NCBI RefSeq assembly: GCF_001422405.1 | Contig: NZ_LMMV01000001.1 | Location: 1,259,817 to 1,323,816 of the forward strand | Length of the DNA: 64,000 nucleotides | Source: Pseudorhodoferax sp. Leaf267 | GTDB lineage: Bacteria; Pseudomonadota; Gammaproteobacteria; Burkholderiales; Burkholderiaceae_C | Direction of reading: 5' to 3' | Shown here: positions 51,443 to 61,307 of the stretch, in pieces | Numbering within the stretch: the first letter of the stretch is position 1 | Layout: every line of letters starts with the position of its first letter | Made by a program: the position numbers and the translations under genes | Notes under the pieces: model-generated | Database searches by the model: none | What the model saw: only the letters and a program-made list of their open reading frames with translations | Told to the model about the DNA's origin: nothing

Positions 51443-52060
51443 ATGACCACCCTGAGCATCGACGGCGGATTCGCGATCGCGGCAGATGCCGCCAAAGGAC
51501 CGACGAACTTACAAGAGCATCTGCGCGACGTCCTGTCGCCATGCAGGCGCCTGCGCAGGTGCTGGGATTGATCGTCCAGAACGCCAACGCGCACCGCTCG
51601 GGTTGGGGTTCAGGCTGGGCCGCCACGCAAGCCTACTGGTCGCACCCCGATGCCGAGAACGAGGCTGCGTCCACGGCCCACCTGACTCTCGCGGGCACGC
51701 GCGACACCTACGTGTCCGGTCTTCCTGAGGACCTCGCGCAGCGCATCCCTGCGGAGCACTGGGAAGAAGACTGGTGGGTCATGAACCTGCCCGGCCATTT
51801 GCAGACGCAGCGCGCGCTGATCGCCGACTACGGGAACTACGCCCAGCGCTTCCATGCGATCGCCCGGTACTTGAAGGACTGGCAGCCGCCCGCCTTGATG
51901 GTCTGGGGCCGGCACGATGTGTACTTCGACCTGGCGGAAGTGTTGTCGTGGATGCGCGCGCTGCCGCGCATGCAGACCCATGTGCTCGATGCCGGCCACC
52001 TTCTGCTGGAAACACACGCGGCCGCGGCGGCGTCGCTGATGCTCGACTTATCACACGGAA
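51443..52060 (+). pseudogene. Alpha/beta-hydrolase fragment with frameshift
   Basis: A first short frame from ATG 51443 (MTTLSIDGGFAIAADAA) is followed near 51540 by a shift into the frame VLGLIVQNANAHRSGWGSGWAATQAYW, then PAEHWEEDWWVMNLPGHLQTQRALIADYGNY, PALMVWGRHDVYFDLAEV (the acid loop of the fold, GxxD) and a GHLLLETH stretch holding the catalytic-His region. The N-terminal part with the nucleophile elbow is gone. It resembles the haloalkane dehalogenase/epoxide hydrolase group. It abuts the receiver fragment, so two broken genes were joined here. Confidence 0.6.
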
Positions 52061-52222
52061 GCCGGGACAGGTGCGCAAGGACTCCCATTCGCCGTCAGCA
52101 ACCCTTCGGGTGTAGTGCGCCGCAGGTCGGCTTGCGCCGGCTCTTGTCCTGCGTACGTCACGAAGCGACTGGAATAGGATTGCCCATCATGTCCAGTCGC
52201 CCCTGTCGCGTGGCACGTGCCC

Positions 52223-53827
52223 ATGTCTGTCCCACCTGAACCGCCTGAGGAAGGTCGACATTGGCGTGAGACGACCGGTGCCACGGTCGGTGGCTTGGAC
52301 GATGCAGGCCCCACCAACCGACTTGTGGAGCGCCGTGGCTGGAATGGAAAGCTGTGGGTGCGGTGGCGGGTTTACCTCGTCATGCTCGCGTTGCTTGCCA
52401 CGAACACCGCACTGCTGTGGCAAGACCGTCATCGGGTGCTCGAGCACACCCACGTGGCCAACACGAACCTCGCCCATGCCGTGTCCGAGCGCCTGGAGGG
52501 CGCGATCGCGCAGGTGGACCAAATCCTTGACGCACTGGTCTACGAGATCGAGCGCTCCGAGCTTTCTGCTGCGGCGCTGGCACCGCTGCAGCCGATTCTG
52601 GTCAACCATGTGGCGCGGACGGAGCAGTTGAAGGGGCTGTTCGTCTACGACGCGACCGGGGCTTGGGTGGCCACGTCCGAGCCGACCTGGCCGGCCGGCG
52701 CCAACAATGCGGACCGGCCCTACTTCAAGCACCACAAGGACAACCAGAGCGGACTGGTGCTGCTCGGCCCGCCGATCGTGAGTCGATCCTCGGGTCGGTG
52801 GGTGTTGCCTCTGTCTCGGCGATTGAACGACAGGGACGGGGCCTTCGCGGGCGTGGTGCTCGCAACCCTGGACCTGGAGCACGTGCGCCACGTGCTGGAC
52901 CGGTTCACGCTGGGCGGGGGTGCGATCACGGTCTTGGCCGCGGGGCACCACATGACGCGACGACCTTTCGTCGGGGCCGACGTCGGAAAGTCCGCGCGGG
53001 CTGTGATGGACTTGCTCGGACCCCACGCGTCCGGTTCAGGCGACGCCCGGTCGCCCATCGATGGGGTGACAAGGTTGTACAGCTTCGAGAAAACCAGGAG
53101 TTATCCCGTGCGCGTCATCGTCGCGGCCGCCAAAGCCGAGGCCCTGCGCGGATGGTGGCTCAACTCGCTGCTGCAGTCCACGTGGGTGCTGTTGCTTTGC
53201 ATCGTCTTGAAACGGGGCAACGACTACACCCGCAAGGCAATGCGCCAGCGGCGCGAGGCCGAGGAGCGCATCCGAAGTGCGCACTCCGCGCTCGCGCAGG
53301 CGAACCAGAGCCTGGAGAAGCTGGCGCAGTTCGATGAGCTGACAGGCCTCCCGAATCGACGCTACTTCAGTCGTCGATTGGCCAAGACGTTCAAGCAGGC
53401 GCAACGCGACGGCCGGCCGACCAGCGCGGCGATGGTCGACGTTGATCACTTCAAGAAGTACAACGACCACTACGGCCACGTCGAAGGCGACCGTTGCCTG
53501 CAGCTCGTGGCGCAGGCGCTGCAGTCTGCACTGCAACGGCCCGACGATTTCATCGCGCGCTATGGGGGTGAGGAGTTCGTCCTATTGCTCCGCGACACGG
53601 ACGCGCGGGGTGCCGCGGTGGTGGCCGAAGCGGCGCGCGCTGCCGTTGCGCGGCTTGCCTTGCCACATGCCATGAGCGAGTTGGGCGTCGTGTCCGTCAG
53701 CCTGGGCTTGGCGACGGCCAGCCCTGGCGCGAAAGAGGACACCGCGACCTTGATTCAGCGCGCGGACGCAGCCCTGTACATGGCGAAGCAGCAAGGTCGC
53801 AATCGCGTTGGCGTGTCAGATCCATGA
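52223..53827 (+). CDS. Membrane-bound diguanylate cyclase (GGDEF)
   Basis: The 534-residue protein has a membrane segment near residues 56-75 (RVYLVMLALLATNTALLW), then a periplasmic dCache/PAS-like sensor (about 80-305, with LKGLFVYDATGAWVATSEPTW and NADRPYFKHHKDNQSGLVLLGPP). A second membrane segment lies near 312-335 and a coiled linker leads to the GGDEF domain (about 370-530). The active-site motif is GGEEF near residue 448, preceded by RPDD five residues before it, the RxxD inhibitory site. DELTGLPNRRYF and DVDHFKKYND are intact, so it should make cyclic-di-GMP with product inhibition. GTG 52217 is an alternative start. Confidence 0.9.
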   Translation: MSVPPEPPEEGRHWRETTGATVGGLDDAGPTNRLVERRGWNGKLWVRWRVYLVMLALLATNTALLWQDRHRVLEHTHVANTNLAHAVSERLEGAIAQVDQILDALVYEIERSELSAAALAPLQPILVNHVARTEQLKGLFVYDATGAWVATSEPTWPAGANNADRPYFKHHKDNQSGLVLLGPPIVSRSSGRWVLPLSRRLNDRDGAFAGVVLATLDLEHVRHVLDRFTLGGGAITVLAAGHHMTRRPFVGADVGKSARAVMDLLGPHASGSGDARSPIDGVTRLYSFEKTRSYPVRVIVAAAKAEALRGWWLNSLLQSTWVLLLCIVLKRGNDYTRKAMRQRREAEERIRSAHSALAQANQSLEKLAQFDELTGLPNRRYFSRRLAKTFKQAQRDGRPTSAAMVDVDHFKKYNDHYGHVEGDRCLQLVAQALQSALQRPDDFIARYGGEEFVLLLRDTDARGAAVVAEAARAAVARLALPHAMSELGVVSVSLGLATASPGAKEDTATLIQRADAALYMAKQQGRNRVGVSDP

Positions 53828-53949
53828 ACCGCGCGCTGAAGCTACGCAAGGTCATTGGATTTGGCAATGGTGCGGCGCGCGAACGCAGCGTACGTCGGGC
53901 GCTGTGGCTAAGATGGAGATTCCCAACCGCATGATCGAAAGGCGCGAAC

Positions 53950-54381
53950 ATGTCAACGAAGCCCGAGACCGCATCGGACCTCACTGGTGCCACGCCCGAG
54001 GGGCCGTCCGATGCCGCGGCATCAGAGCGAGACACGTTGACCGAGCGAGCGATCTCAGCGCCTTCTTCACCCTCCTCCGAACAAGAACGCGCGCCCGAGG
54101 CTGCACTGCCGGCCGAGGAAACCTTCGACACGGTCTTTGGTTTGGGTGCGGACGCGGCGGAACTGGGCGCGGACGTCATGGCTGTGGGCCGCACGTACCT
54201 CGCGACGGCCGCGCAGTTCGTGCAGGCCGAGATCGACGATTTGACAGAAGCGCTTTCGGGCGGCTCGGCTGCCTGCGACCAGTACGTTCACGAAAGGCCC
54301 TGGAGCGCCGCCGCCGCAGCGGGTGCTGTGGGATTCGTGCTCGGCCTGGTGCTGTCGAAAGCGTTCGTACGCCGCCGGTGA
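53950..54381 (+). CDS. ElaB/YqjD/DUF883-like tail-anchored protein
   Basis: The 143-residue product has an acidic low-complexity N-terminal half, a helix region (LGADVMAVGRTYLATAAQFVQAEIDDLTEALS) and a C-terminal membrane anchor HERPWSAAAAAGAVGFVLGLVLSKAFVRRR. The HERPW-then-hydrophobic-then-RR end is the hallmark of the DUF883/ElaB/YqjD family, which binds ribosomes or the inner membrane in stationary phase. The N-terminal extension is longer than usual. No signal peptide is needed since it is tail anchored. Confidence 0.7.
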   Translation: MSTKPETASDLTGATPEGPSDAAASERDTLTERAISAPSSPSSEQERAPEAALPAEETFDTVFGLGADAAELGADVMAVGRTYLATAAQFVQAEIDDLTEALSGGSAACDQYVHERPWSAAAAAGAVGFVLGLVLSKAFVRRR

Positions 54382-54539
54382 CGCGCTTCGGAGTTCACGG
54401 CGGCCCTTGCCTGCACCGTTGCCGAGACCGCGCGAGGGTGGCCTATCATCGCGTGCCGCTGCTGAACGCGAGTTCGTCTGCACGCTCCCCTTGACTCGGT
54501 GAACCTCAGCCGACCGACCCCGAACTCGTCACGCCGACC

Positions 54540-54773
54540 ATGCCGCATCGACAACAACTGGCAGCAGATCTGACGCTGATGGAGCAACGCATCAAGGAGG
54601 GTGAGGGCTACCTGCTGCGCATGCGCAACCTCCTGCAGCGCACGCGGGAAACCCAGGGCGACGTCGGGAACATGGACGTCGTGATCGCTGAAATGCAGGC
54701 GACGCAACAATCGTTCATCGGGCGACGCGACGAGTTGGCGCGTGCACTTCGGGATGCACAGGCGGGGACTTAA
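54540..54773 (+). CDS. Small helical protein (77 aa)
   Basis: MPHRQQLAADLTLMEQRIKEGEGYLLRMRNLLQRTRETQGD reads as one amphipathic helical hairpin, with a second half IAEMQATQQSFIGRRDELARAL. Coding character is good and the ends are clean (ATG and TAA), although no strong ribosome binding site is visible. It follows the DUF883-like gene by 160 bases. No family is recognised. Confidence 0.5.
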   Translation: MPHRQQLAADLTLMEQRIKEGEGYLLRMRNLLQRTRETQGDVGNMDVVIAEMQATQQSFIGRRDELARALRDAQAGT

Positions 54774-55214
54774 AAAGCTACCACGAGATGGCGAGCCTGC
54801 TTTCGCAGGGCTTCGCACAGGTTGCGCAGGCCCGGCTCGGCGCCGACGCCAGCGAGCTGCAGGTTGAGCACGCCCAGTTCGTGGCTGCAGAGCCAACGCC
54901 ACAGCTTCTCCAAGAGCATCTCATGGCCTTAAAGGCATCAGTGCCGACCCATACCGCATCGCCTCCTTCCAGAGCCGGACACCGCTCCGCGGTTTGAAGT
55001 GACCGCCGCCGGAGATCTTTGTTCGGGTGGGTTAACGCCAAGGCGCATCGACCTGTTCAAGGCTTGGACCCGCGCCACGCGGGCCGGGCTGGACGCCCAG
55101 GCCTACCCGCTTCGAACGCCCGCGTCGGGCGGTAGACCAACCCAAATTTCCCCGGTTAAGCTGCATGCTGAACAAAAAAGTAGCAAATGCATCCTGCAGT
55201 CGCTCAACCGGACC

Positions 55215-58200
55215 GTGCCACTCGACCTTAACCCCACATTTCCCGGTGACAGCGAGCTGTCCCGCCGCATGCGTGCGCACGACTGGTCGCGCACGTCGCT
55301 TGGTGCTCCTGAAGGCTGGCCGGCGCACCTGCGCACCGCGCTCAGTCTGTGCCTCACGTCGCGTATCCCCATCGTCATGTATTGGGGCGAGGACTTCAAC
55401 GTTCTCTACAACGATGCGTACATCTCCTTCCTGGGCACCGACAAGCATCCGCGTTTCCTGGGCGCGCCCGGACGCGATTGCTGGAGCGAGATCTGGCCCA
55501 CGATCGGACCGATGCTGCGGGGTGTTGTCGAGACCGGCGAAGCGACGTGGTCGCAGGATTTGCTGATGTATTTCGCGCGGCGCCTGCCAGCCGAGGAGGT
55601 GTACGTCCGCTTCAGCTTCGGACCCATCGTGTCGCCCGATGGGTCGCGCGTCGACGGCATCTTTTGCCCCTGCACGGAGACCACGGAGCGCGTCATCGGA
55701 GAGCGACGAATCGACCTGTTGCGGCGGCTCAGGCAACGACAGACAGGCGCGCGGCAGGCGACGGAAGTCGCGCTTGGTGCCCTGGAGGCGCTGGCGGAGA
55801 ACCCGAATGACATTCCGTTCGCTGCCATGTATCTGCGTGCGCCACAAGCAGCGGTGGCGCAGCGGATCGGAAGCGTGGGTCTCGATGAGCCAGCGGCGCG
55901 GCTGTTGCCCGCCGAACTGCCGATGCCGATCGAAACAGGGATGCAGAGCGGGCTGGATCTCCCGCGCAACGCGCTCTTCGGCAGCCGCCCTGTCCAGAAG
56001 GTGCTCAGTGTGCCCATCCCCGGCGCATCGCGTGACGATCCGATGGGACTTCTCCTGTGCGGCGTCAGCGCGAACCTGGTGCTGGACAACGACTACCGAT
56101 CGTTCCTCGACCTGGTGGCTTCCAGCATCGGTGGTGCGCTGGTCGAGGCCGAGGCTTACGCAGCCGAGCGTCGGCGCGCAGAGGCGCTTGCCGAGATTGA
56201 CCGAGCGAAGACGATGTTCTTCACCAACGTGAGCCACGAACTTCGGACGCCGCTCACCTTGATGCTGGGTCCGCTCTAGGAAGCGCTCACCGGGTTGCAC
56301 GGCCGGCCTGAGCAGCCGATGGTGGCCGCGGCGCAGCGCAATGCCGAGCGGCTGTTGAAACTGGTCAACACATTGCTCGAGTTCGCTCGCGTCGAGGGCG
56401 GTCGTTCCACCGCAGTATTCCAGCCCACGGACGCGTCGTCCCTGACGGCCGAACTCGCCAGCAGTTTCCGCTCGGCGTGCGAGAAAGCGGGCCTGTCGCT
56501 GGAAGTGGACTGCCCACCTCTGACCGGTGTCCTGTACGTCGACCGGGACCATTGGGAACGGATCGTCCTGAACCTGGTATCGAACGCGTTCAAGTTCACC
56601 TTGGAGGGCTCGATCACGGTTGCCATGCAGCCATCCGGCGATGGCGCCAGCGCAGAGCTGGTGGTGAGCGACACCGGCAGCGGAATTCCGGCCGGGGAGC
56701 TGCACAAACTGTTCGGGCGCTTCGAGCGCATCGAAGGCGTGCGAGGCCGTAGTTTCGAGGGCAGCGGCATCGGTCTCGCGCTCACGAGCGAGCTGATCAA
56801 ACTGCATGGAGGCGCGATCAGCGTCGACAGCGTGGAGGGCCGTGGCACGACGTTCACCGTCAGCATCCCTTTCGGCAAGGCGCATCTCCCCGCAGACAAG
56901 GTACGCGAAGCGCGCGAGCCGGGACGCCGGCCATCACAGGCAGCGGTTTACGTCGGAGAGGCGTTGCAGTGGCTCGCGTCGACGCATGACGACGCGCCTG
57001 ATGACAGCGGGTCTCACGACCTGCAGTCCGATCCATCGGGGCATGCTCTGCGCGGTGAGCAGGCACCCCGCATTCTGATCGCCGACGACAATGCTCATCT
57101 TCGCGCGTACCTGCAGCGGTTGCTGAGCGTGCACTACGCCGTCACGACGGCCGTCGATGGCATCGACGCGCTGGAGAAGGCATTGGCGGCGCCGCCCGAT
57201 CTCGTCCTGTGCGACGTGATGATGCCCCGGCTGGACGGCTTCGTCCTGCTGGCGCGGCTGCGCGCCGACGAGCGCACGCGAACACTCCCGATCCTGCTGT
57301 TGTCGGCCCGTGCCGGAGAGGAAGCACGCGTCGAAGGGTTGGCCGCTGGCGCCGACGACTACCTGGTCAAGCCGTTCTCGGCACGGGAACTGATGGCGCG
57401 CGTAGGTGCGCACCTCTCCACTGCACGACTTCGCCGAGACGCAGAAAGGCCGTGCGGGCCAGCGAGGCCCAGTTCCGTGCGTTGGTGACGGCGACATCCG
57501 ACATCGTCTACCGCATGAACCCGGATTGGACGCAGATGCGCCATCTGATCGGGCAAAGCTTCATCGCCGACACGGTGGAGCCGAGCAGCAACTGGCTGAT
57601 GCGCTACATCCCCGATGAGGACCGAGGGGGTGTCATGGCGGTCATTGAAGAGGCCATCCGCGATCGAAAGGCCTTCGAGCATGAGCACCGCGTCACGCGG
57701 GTCGACGGCAGCGTCGGGTGGGTGTTCTCTCGGGCCATCCCTGTTGTGGAGGACGGTCAGATCGTCGAATGGTTGGGAGCCGCCAGTGACGTCACGGCGC
57801 GGCGAGATGCCGCGCAGGCGCTGCTCGATGCCGACCGCCGCAAGGACGAGTTCCTCGCGACGCTCGCGCACGAGCTGCGCAATCCGCTGGCGCCCATTCG
57901 CAATGCGCTGCAGCTCTTCAAGGTCGCAGGTGATGTCGTACCCGCACCCGCCCTGCGCGAGATGCTCGAGCGCCAGGTGAACCACATGGTGCGGCTTGTC
58001 GACGACCTGATGGAGGCGTCGCGGATCAGCCGCGGCAAGCTTGAGCTTCAACGCGCGGAAATCGACTTGGGTGATGTGTTGCGAACGGCTCTGGAAGCCA
58101 GCAAGCCGCTGCTGGACCGCCATCGGCACCGCGTGACCGTTGAGATGTCCGAGGCGCCGTTGGTCGTGGACGGCGATGCGGTCCGGCTCACTCAAGTGTT

Positions 58201-58957
58201 CGCGAACCTGCTCAACAACGCGGCGAAGTACACCGACGATGGCGGCGCCGTGAAGGTGGTGAGCCGGCGTGAGGATGACCGGGCCGTCGTGGAGGTTCGT
58301 GACAGCGGCATCGGGTTGTCGCCAGACCAGATTCCCCGGCTGTTCGAGATGTTCGCCCAGATCGAGTCAGCCGGGACGCGGGCCGCTGGCGGTCTTGGCA
58401 TCGGGCTGGCTCTTGCGCAACGCCTGGCACAGATGCATGGCGGTGATGTCACGGTGCACAGCGGCGGCCTCGGGCATGGCAGCACGTTCTCGGTTCGCCT
58501 GCCGCTGGTGCACGCGGCCAGCGTCCCCGGCATCGGGACGCGGCATGACCGACAGAGCCCACTGGACGCCAGACGCATACTCGTTGTCGATGACAACCGT
58601 GACGCGGCAGACAGCCTTGGCCTGCTGCTGAGCTTGATCGGTGCGCAAGTCCGCGTTGCGTACGATGGCCAATCGGCACTCGCCGTCGCATTGGAATGGA
58701 CGCCCGCACTCGTGCTGCTCGACCTCGGCATGCCGCAAATGGACGGCTACGAGGTTGCGCGGAGGTTGCGGCGCGAACCGGCATGCACGACCGTCAAGCT
58801 GATTGCGCTGACCGGCTGGGGCCAGGAGAACGACCGCGAGCGGACCAAATCTGCCGGATTCGACCACCATCTCGTCAAGCCGGTCGATTTCGATGAGTTG
58901 GAAGCGTTGCTGGTATCGATGCAAGTGACCGAAGGGCGCGACGGGTCAATTGCCTGA
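55215..58957 (+). pseudogene. Double hybrid histidine kinase, broken by a stop codon and a frameshift
   Basis: The reading runs in order: a PAS-like sensor (PSLGAPEGWPAHLRTALSLCL and MYWGEDFNVLYNDAYI, about 55260-55700), a GAF-like region, then HisKA (FFTNVSHELRTPLTLMLGPL). A TAG (56277-56279) falls right after GPL where related kinases have GPLEE. It continues open with HATPase_c motifs (NLVSNAFKF, DTGSGIP, GSGIGLAL) and a receiver (LVLCDVMMPRLDG). A one-base loss in the A-run near 57444 shifts the frame. Then come a second PAS, HisKA (FLATLAHELRNPLAP), HATPase (NLLNNAAKY, GGLGIGLAL) and a final receiver (LVLLDLGMPQMDG). A GTG near 55215 is the likely start. Sequencing errors could mimic the lesions, but the domains themselves are intact. 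Confidence 0.75.
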
Positions 58958-59362
58958 CCGTCCTTGGTGAGCTGCTGCCGCGAGATGTTGGTGCGCGTGC
59001 GTGGGCGATGTAGCTGATGGCTTGGCGCCCCTACTGGTCGGCTGCCCGTGCGACCGTCGGCACCAATCTCGAGAAGTCGCTCCGGGGCTCAGCGCTGACC
59101 AATCGTTCGGGACCGACTTCAGCCCCCGACCACTGAACGGGACACGCGAAATCGGCTGCAGCGTGGTCGTCCGAGCTTATGAGGAGGACCCTGTGCAACA
59201 ACACAAGCCGACCGAGTCATGGACATGCCGATGTGCAGCGCAAGCTCGAAATCCTCCCAAATTTCGCGCAATACGACGCGACATTGACCAGGTCGAGGCC
59301 TATGGTTGCTTCCCATCCGCCACACGCGCAGCCCTGCCACCAACGCCGGAAGGAGTACCGCC
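58958..59362 (+). promoter_or_regulatory. Upstream region of the T4SS operon
   Basis: Some 400 bases with no supported gene. It contains the CGAAAT-N8-ATTTCG palindrome at 59247-59266. The end (GGAAGGAGTACCGCC) is the ribosome binding site of the first operon gene. This is where the main transfer promoter is expected. Confidence 0.5.
59247..59266 (+). promoter_or_regulatory. Palindromic activator-box candidate upstream of the T4SS operon
   Basis: CGAAAT (59247-59252) and ATTTCG (59261-59266) form a perfect inverted repeat with an 8-base spacer (CCTCCCAA), 96 bases before the first start codon. The arms and spacing are the same as at 25919. Confidence 0.55.
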
Positions 59363-59872
59363 ATGCTTCTCGCTTTGACGCCTAGCGCATCTTTCCATGG
59401 TCCGATCGCCACCGCCGCGCACGAGACCGACATCGTCGAGACCCGTCTGTGGCTGGAGGAGCACGACTGGCTCTACGCGTTACTGCGCCGCAGCGACAAC
59501 ACTGCCCCGACGTTCCGCATGCCGGACCTACTCAGCGCCTGCGTCGCGCAGGTCTTCGCGCAGTCCAGACCGGCAGAGCGCATCTTCGGGTTCATGGGCA
59601 TCGAACTGGTCCTGCGCTCGCCCACAACACTGCGCCGCCGCGAATGCCTGTGGCGCGCACAGTTCGACCTGCTGCACGACCTCCAATGCTCGCCGCGCAA
59701 CCGGCACCCGCATCCCAAGTTCCAGCTGGACCAGCTGACCACGGCCTGCGTGGCGCTGTGCCAGCAGGAGGACGACACCGGCGCAGCGGTGCTGCGCCAG
59801 GCACGGCGCAACATGGTCGATCGGCTGCAGGCGGCGCAACGCGCTGCGGATGCAGCCGAGGCCCGCGTCTGA
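59363..59872 (+). CDS. Conserved hypothetical protein at the head of the T4SS operon
   Basis: The 169-residue product starts MLLALTPSASFHGPIATAA after GGAAGGAG; an in-frame ATG at 59306 is less likely. It is a helical cytoplasmic-looking protein (ETRLWLEEHDWLYALLRRSDN, then FRMPDLLSACVAQVFAQS, then LRRRECLWRAQFDLLHDLQ). The position before the lytic transglycosylase in this type of element suggests a transfer-associated gene. I do not recognise a family; some features recall short DNA-binding or adaptor proteins of ICEs. Confidence 0.6.
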   Translation: MLLALTPSASFHGPIATAAHETDIVETRLWLEEHDWLYALLRRSDNTAPTFRMPDLLSACVAQVFAQSRPAERIFGFMGIELVLRSPTTLRRRECLWRAQFDLLHDLQCSPRNRHPHPKFQLDQLTTACVALCQQEDDTGAAVLRQARRNMVDRLQAAQRAADAAEARV

Positions 59873-60003
59873 ACTCCACCCGCACTCGACCTCGCCGGGC
59901 GTAGAACGCCCGTCCCACCCCGCCCCCACCCTGACCGCCATCGCGGTCCCTACCTCCTCCCTGTCGATCGACAGGTCGTACGGCTGCGTCAAGGAGAGGT
60001 CTC

Positions 60004-60549
60004 ATGCGTGTGGTGCTCGTTCTGGTTCTAGCGGTGCTGGCGATGGCCAGCGCACACGCAGTTCCCTGCTGGGAGCACGCGGCGCAGCGCTACGGCATCG
60101 CGCCCGAACTGCTGCGCGCCATGGCACATATCGAATCGAATCTGGATGCCAGTGCCGTGAACCGCCGCCACCAGAAGCGCACGCGCAGCTACGACATCGG
60201 CCTCATGCAGATCAACAGCCGGCATCTGCCACAACTGGCACGCCACGGCATCCAGGAAGCCGACCTGTATGACGCCTGCACCAATTTGCAGGTGGGCGCT
60301 TGGTTACTCGCCGATCTGTTCGCACGGCATGGCGTGAACTGGCAAGCCGTCGGCGCCTACAACGCGGCGTGCAACGCGCTCCAGGGGGATGCCTGCGTGC
60401 GTGCGCGGGCCACCTATGCCTGGAGGGTCTACCGCCATTTGCCGGTGGACGCGAGCCTCGGCAACGCCAGCAACGCGGTGAAGCCAGCGAAGGCCCAGGA
60501 TATCGTCCTCGTGCGCCCGCAAGCCTTGTCGGTGAGGGTCACCCCATGA
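60004..60549 (+). CDS. Lytic transglycosylase of the T4SS (VirB1-like)
   Basis: The 181-residue protein has a signal peptide (MRVVLVLVLAVLAMASAHA, mature start near VPCW). The SLT goose-type lysozyme domain follows: RYGIAPELLRAMAHIESNLDASAVN with the catalytic Glu in HIESN (about residue 42), then YDIGLMQINSRHLPQLA and VGAYNAACN. It opens the peptidoglycan for channel assembly and sits in the periplasm. The C-terminus after residue 150 is an unstructured tail. RBS AAGGAGAGGTCTC. Its stop overlaps the next ATG (ATGA). Confidence 0.88.
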   Translation: MRVVLVLVLAVLAMASAHAVPCWEHAAQRYGIAPELLRAMAHIESNLDASAVNRRHQKRTRSYDIGLMQINSRHLPQLARHGIQEADLYDACTNLQVGAWLLADLFARHGVNWQAVGAYNAACNALQGDACVRARATYAWRVYRHLPVDASLGNASNAVKPAKAQDIVLVRPQALSVRVTP

Positions 60550-61193
60550 ACCGCATGCTGTGCCTGTCCAGCGCACGCGTGGGTGCATTGCTCGCCATGC
60601 TGGCGCTCGTCGCGTGTGGAACCTCGTCCCAGCATGTCGACCCCACCGCGCGAGAGCCTGCCTACCTGCCCGCGCTGCGTGTGGTCCAGCAGGGCCATGG
60701 CACTGCCGCTCAATTTCAGCTGTGCCGAGGCACCGCGTGCCCAACACCGACACCCAAGTCCCGAATGAAAGTCCCCGTGCAGCGCATACCGGCCCAGGAC
60801 GCGCCAGCGCCGCTGGCGCGTGCACAGAACGGTCGTCAGCCCACGGCCAGCTTGCTGTCGCTGCAGTTCCCATTCGCCAGCGCCCGCCTGGACGCGACTG
60901 CACGCACCGCACTGCGCGACGTCCTGCCGCGACTGACCGCGGCCCCCGGCATCACGCTGGTCGGGCACACCGACCACACCGGGCCCGCCGCCGCCAACGA
61001 ACGCCTGGCCCGCGCACGCGCCGAGGCCGTGCTGCAGGCCTTGCGCAGCCTCGCGCCCGGCCACGCCTTCCAGGCGCACATCGATGCCCGAGGCACTTGC
61101 TGCTTCGCCGCGTCGAACGACACACCGGCCGGCCGCGCCCGCAACCGCCGCGTGGAGATCCACCTCGGCCTGGACCCGGAGGATGCGCCGTGA
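60546..61193 (+). CDS. OmpA-like lipoprotein in the transfer operon
   Basis: The 215-residue protein begins with a lipoprotein signal, LLAMLALVACGTS, with Cys near residue 22 as the lipidation site. A linker of about 75 residues follows, then an OmpA C-terminal-like domain (about 100-210) with ITLVGHTDHTGPAAANERLARARAEAVLQAL and GRARNRRVEI, which binds peptidoglycan. It is probably an outer-membrane or periplasm-facing lipoprotein that anchors the secretion complex to the wall. The ATG overlaps the transglycosylase stop by 4 bases. An OmpA-type lipoprotein is not a core F-plasmid component, so it marks a sub-lineage of the system. Confidence 0.82.
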   Translation: MNRMLCLSSARVGALLAMLALVACGTSSQHVDPTAREPAYLPALRVVQQGHGTAAQFQLCRGTACPTPTPKSRMKVPVQRIPAQDAPAPLARAQNGRQPTASLLSLQFPFASARLDATARTALRDVLPRLTAAPGITLVGHTDHTGPAAANERLARARAEAVLQALRSLAPGHAFQAHIDARGTCCFAASNDTPAGRARNRRVEIHLGLDPEDAP

Positions 61194-61307
61194 CCGCCGC
61201 ACGCGCGCCGCCCGCGCACCGAGCGTCGAGCCCTACCCCCAAGCCCGAACCAGCACGTCCATGCCGGCTACCGGATCCCACCCCTGTTCTCTTGTTGGAG
61301 TGTTCCA

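Noticed and set aside
54773-54930. Minus-strand frame reading LEKLWRWLCSHELGVLNLQLAG then GLRNLCEALRKQ
   Set aside because: Looks protein-like but is under 60 codons with no start and no known family; may be the 3' end of a lost gene.
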